Of a DNA stretch of 5,252 nucleotides, positions 4,558 to 5,252 are shown piece after piece. Within the stretch, counting starts at the first letter, position 1; every line of letters starts with the position of its first letter. Made by a program: the position numbers and the translations under genes. The notes below the pieces were generated by a model that saw only the letters and a list, made by a program, of their open reading frames with translations, searched no databases and had not been told where the DNA came from. The stretch comes from Spirochaetales bacterium (GTDB taxonomy: Bacteria; Spirochaetota; Spirochaetia; JAGLYY01), in the NCBI GenBank assembly GCA_023131935.1, contig JAGLYY010000421.1:1-5252 (forward strand), written 5' to 3'.

Positions 4558-5252
4558 ATGCTGCGAAAGATAGTCACTTATTTAGTTTTTTTCCTCATTG
4601 CCGGTGGGGCACTCCACAGCCAGGACATTATCCTCCCTGAAGATGAGGCTAAAGAGGCCCTTTTTGAGACCCGTCTTGGTGATGCTGAAGTGGACCTCTA
4701 CCTCGAAGGGTCCTGGAATCTTTCACTTACGGGGGGGTATGGCTTTCTCTATGATTCTTTGTCGGAGACCTTCTCACCTTCAGTTTTTCCCGGCATGAGT
4801 TCAGGTTTTCTTTTTTCTCAGGTCCCTGACCTTACCATCTCCCTTTATCTTATGGAACGATATTTTTTTGAAGCATCCATCCTCGACGATTACGAACAGA
4901 ACACCTATCTCTTGGGATATAACGGTAAACCGGGAGAATTCCTTCAGCGGGTCAGAATCGGCAACACCGATATCGGTGCGGGGACTTACGGATTTCTCCA
5001 GGTCCCGGAGGCATCCACCAGCGCCCTTGGCGGTACGGTGAAGTTCGGAAATTCATCATCAACTTATGAAGGGCTTATCCGGTTCGATCCCGCGGCACCC
5101 GCGAAGGTCTCATACCTTGGAGACCGGCTTGTCAAGGAATACCACTATGCCTCTACCGACTATCAGCGGGGACGTTTCTTCATCCTCCCCGACCGGGATC
5201 TTGAAGGGTTGAAAGTATACGTTGAGGATGATGCAGGCACCTTCACAGGATC
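4558..5252 (+). CDS. exported protein, N-terminal part (cut by right edge)
   Basis: An open frame runs from ATG 4558 to the edge, giving 231 residues. A stop at 4525-4527 and the absence of another ATG make this the only sensible start, although no Shine-Dalgarno sequence precedes it. Residues 1-21 form a signal peptide: basic LRK, a hydrophobic stretch IVTYLVFFLIAGGA, and probable cleavage after ALHS. There is no lipobox cysteine. The mature part is rich in alternating hydrophobic and polar residues with many G, Y and F (for example EGSWNLSLTGGYGF at 50-63, and a segment with RIGNTDIGAGTYGFLQVPEA from about 133), as in beta-sheet outer-membrane or surface proteins. The order of an RIGN segment, a GTYGFL segment and a GGTVKFG strand faintly recalls the N-terminal part of SprA-type large outer-membrane proteins, but this is a low-confidence resemblance. 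It is divergent from the minus operon and does not share its direction. The total length is unknown. Confidence 0.75.
   Translation, partial: MLRKIVTYLVFFLIAGGALHSQDIILPEDEAKEALFETRLGDAEVDLYLEGSWNLSLTGGYGFLYDSLSETFSPSVFPGMSSGFLFSQVPDLTISLYLMERYFFEASILDDYEQNTYLLGYNGKPGEFLQRVRIGNTDIGAGTYGFLQVPEASTSALGGTVKFGNSSSTYEGLIRFDPAAPAKVSYLGDRLVKEYHYASTDYQRGRFFILPDRDLEGLKVYVEDDAGTFTG

Noticed and set aside
4491..4577. N-terminal extension of the 304-residue protein that looks like a signal peptide
   Set aside because: The hydrophobic stretch is the antisense of the divergent gene's start. It would need a GTG without a ribosome binding site, whereas ATG 4490 has GAAAGGA five bases upstream.
1..5252. CRISPR array or tRNA gene
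   Set aside because: No set of regularly spaced direct repeats and no tRNA-like cloverleaf with conserved T-loop sequence was seen on either strand.

Overview
This window looks like a chromosomal segment of a spirochaete, probably Treponema/Spirochaeta-like. That is an inference from the general look of the proteins (a ComFB-domain protein with an extra C-terminal half, a Treponema-like helical protein of unknown function, and an exported protein that may belong to the outer membrane). No rRNA, tRNA or universal marker gene is present to confirm it.

Layout. (1) Positions 1-523, minus strand: the N-terminal 174 residues of a DDE/rve-type transposase that runs off the left edge, with a good sigma70-like promoter upstream. 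(2) Positions 524-1480: about 950 bases with no convincing protein gene. This stretch is rich in inverted repeats: an 11-bp stem with two G-U pairs, a 41-bp nested palindrome, a perfect 12-bp stem with a GGAA loop, and others. It also has two or three plus-strand intrinsic-terminator-like hairpins. G-U pairs that form only in the plus-strand transcript suggest, but do not prove, an RNA read left to right. The last 60 bases form a structured leader directly in front of the next gene. (3) Positions 1481-2173, plus strand: a ComFB-domain protein. (4) Positions 4490 down to 2177, minus strand: a tightly packed three-gene operon, convergent with comFB (3 bases between stop codons). In order it encodes a 304-residue protein of unknown function, a six-helix voltage-sensor membrane protein ending in a HAMP-like segment, and a DUF503/YlxP-like small protein. 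(5) From 4558 to the right edge, plus strand: the N-terminal 231 residues of an exported protein, divergent from the operon across a 67-base intergenic region.

The most interesting gene is the membrane protein at 2464-3567. It has an eight-charge S4 helix with a basic residue at every third position. Where a channel would have its pore helix and selectivity filter, it has an extracytoplasmic segment of roughly 80 residues, and the last helix runs into a HAMP-like linker. It reads more like a voltage-sensing signal transducer than a plain ion channel. Two poly-G tracts (8 and 7 bases) lie in the same segment. ComFB-family proteins have been linked to cyclic-di-GMP binding in other bacteria, so the neighbourhood could be a signalling locus, but no direct link between the genes can be shown from sequence alone.
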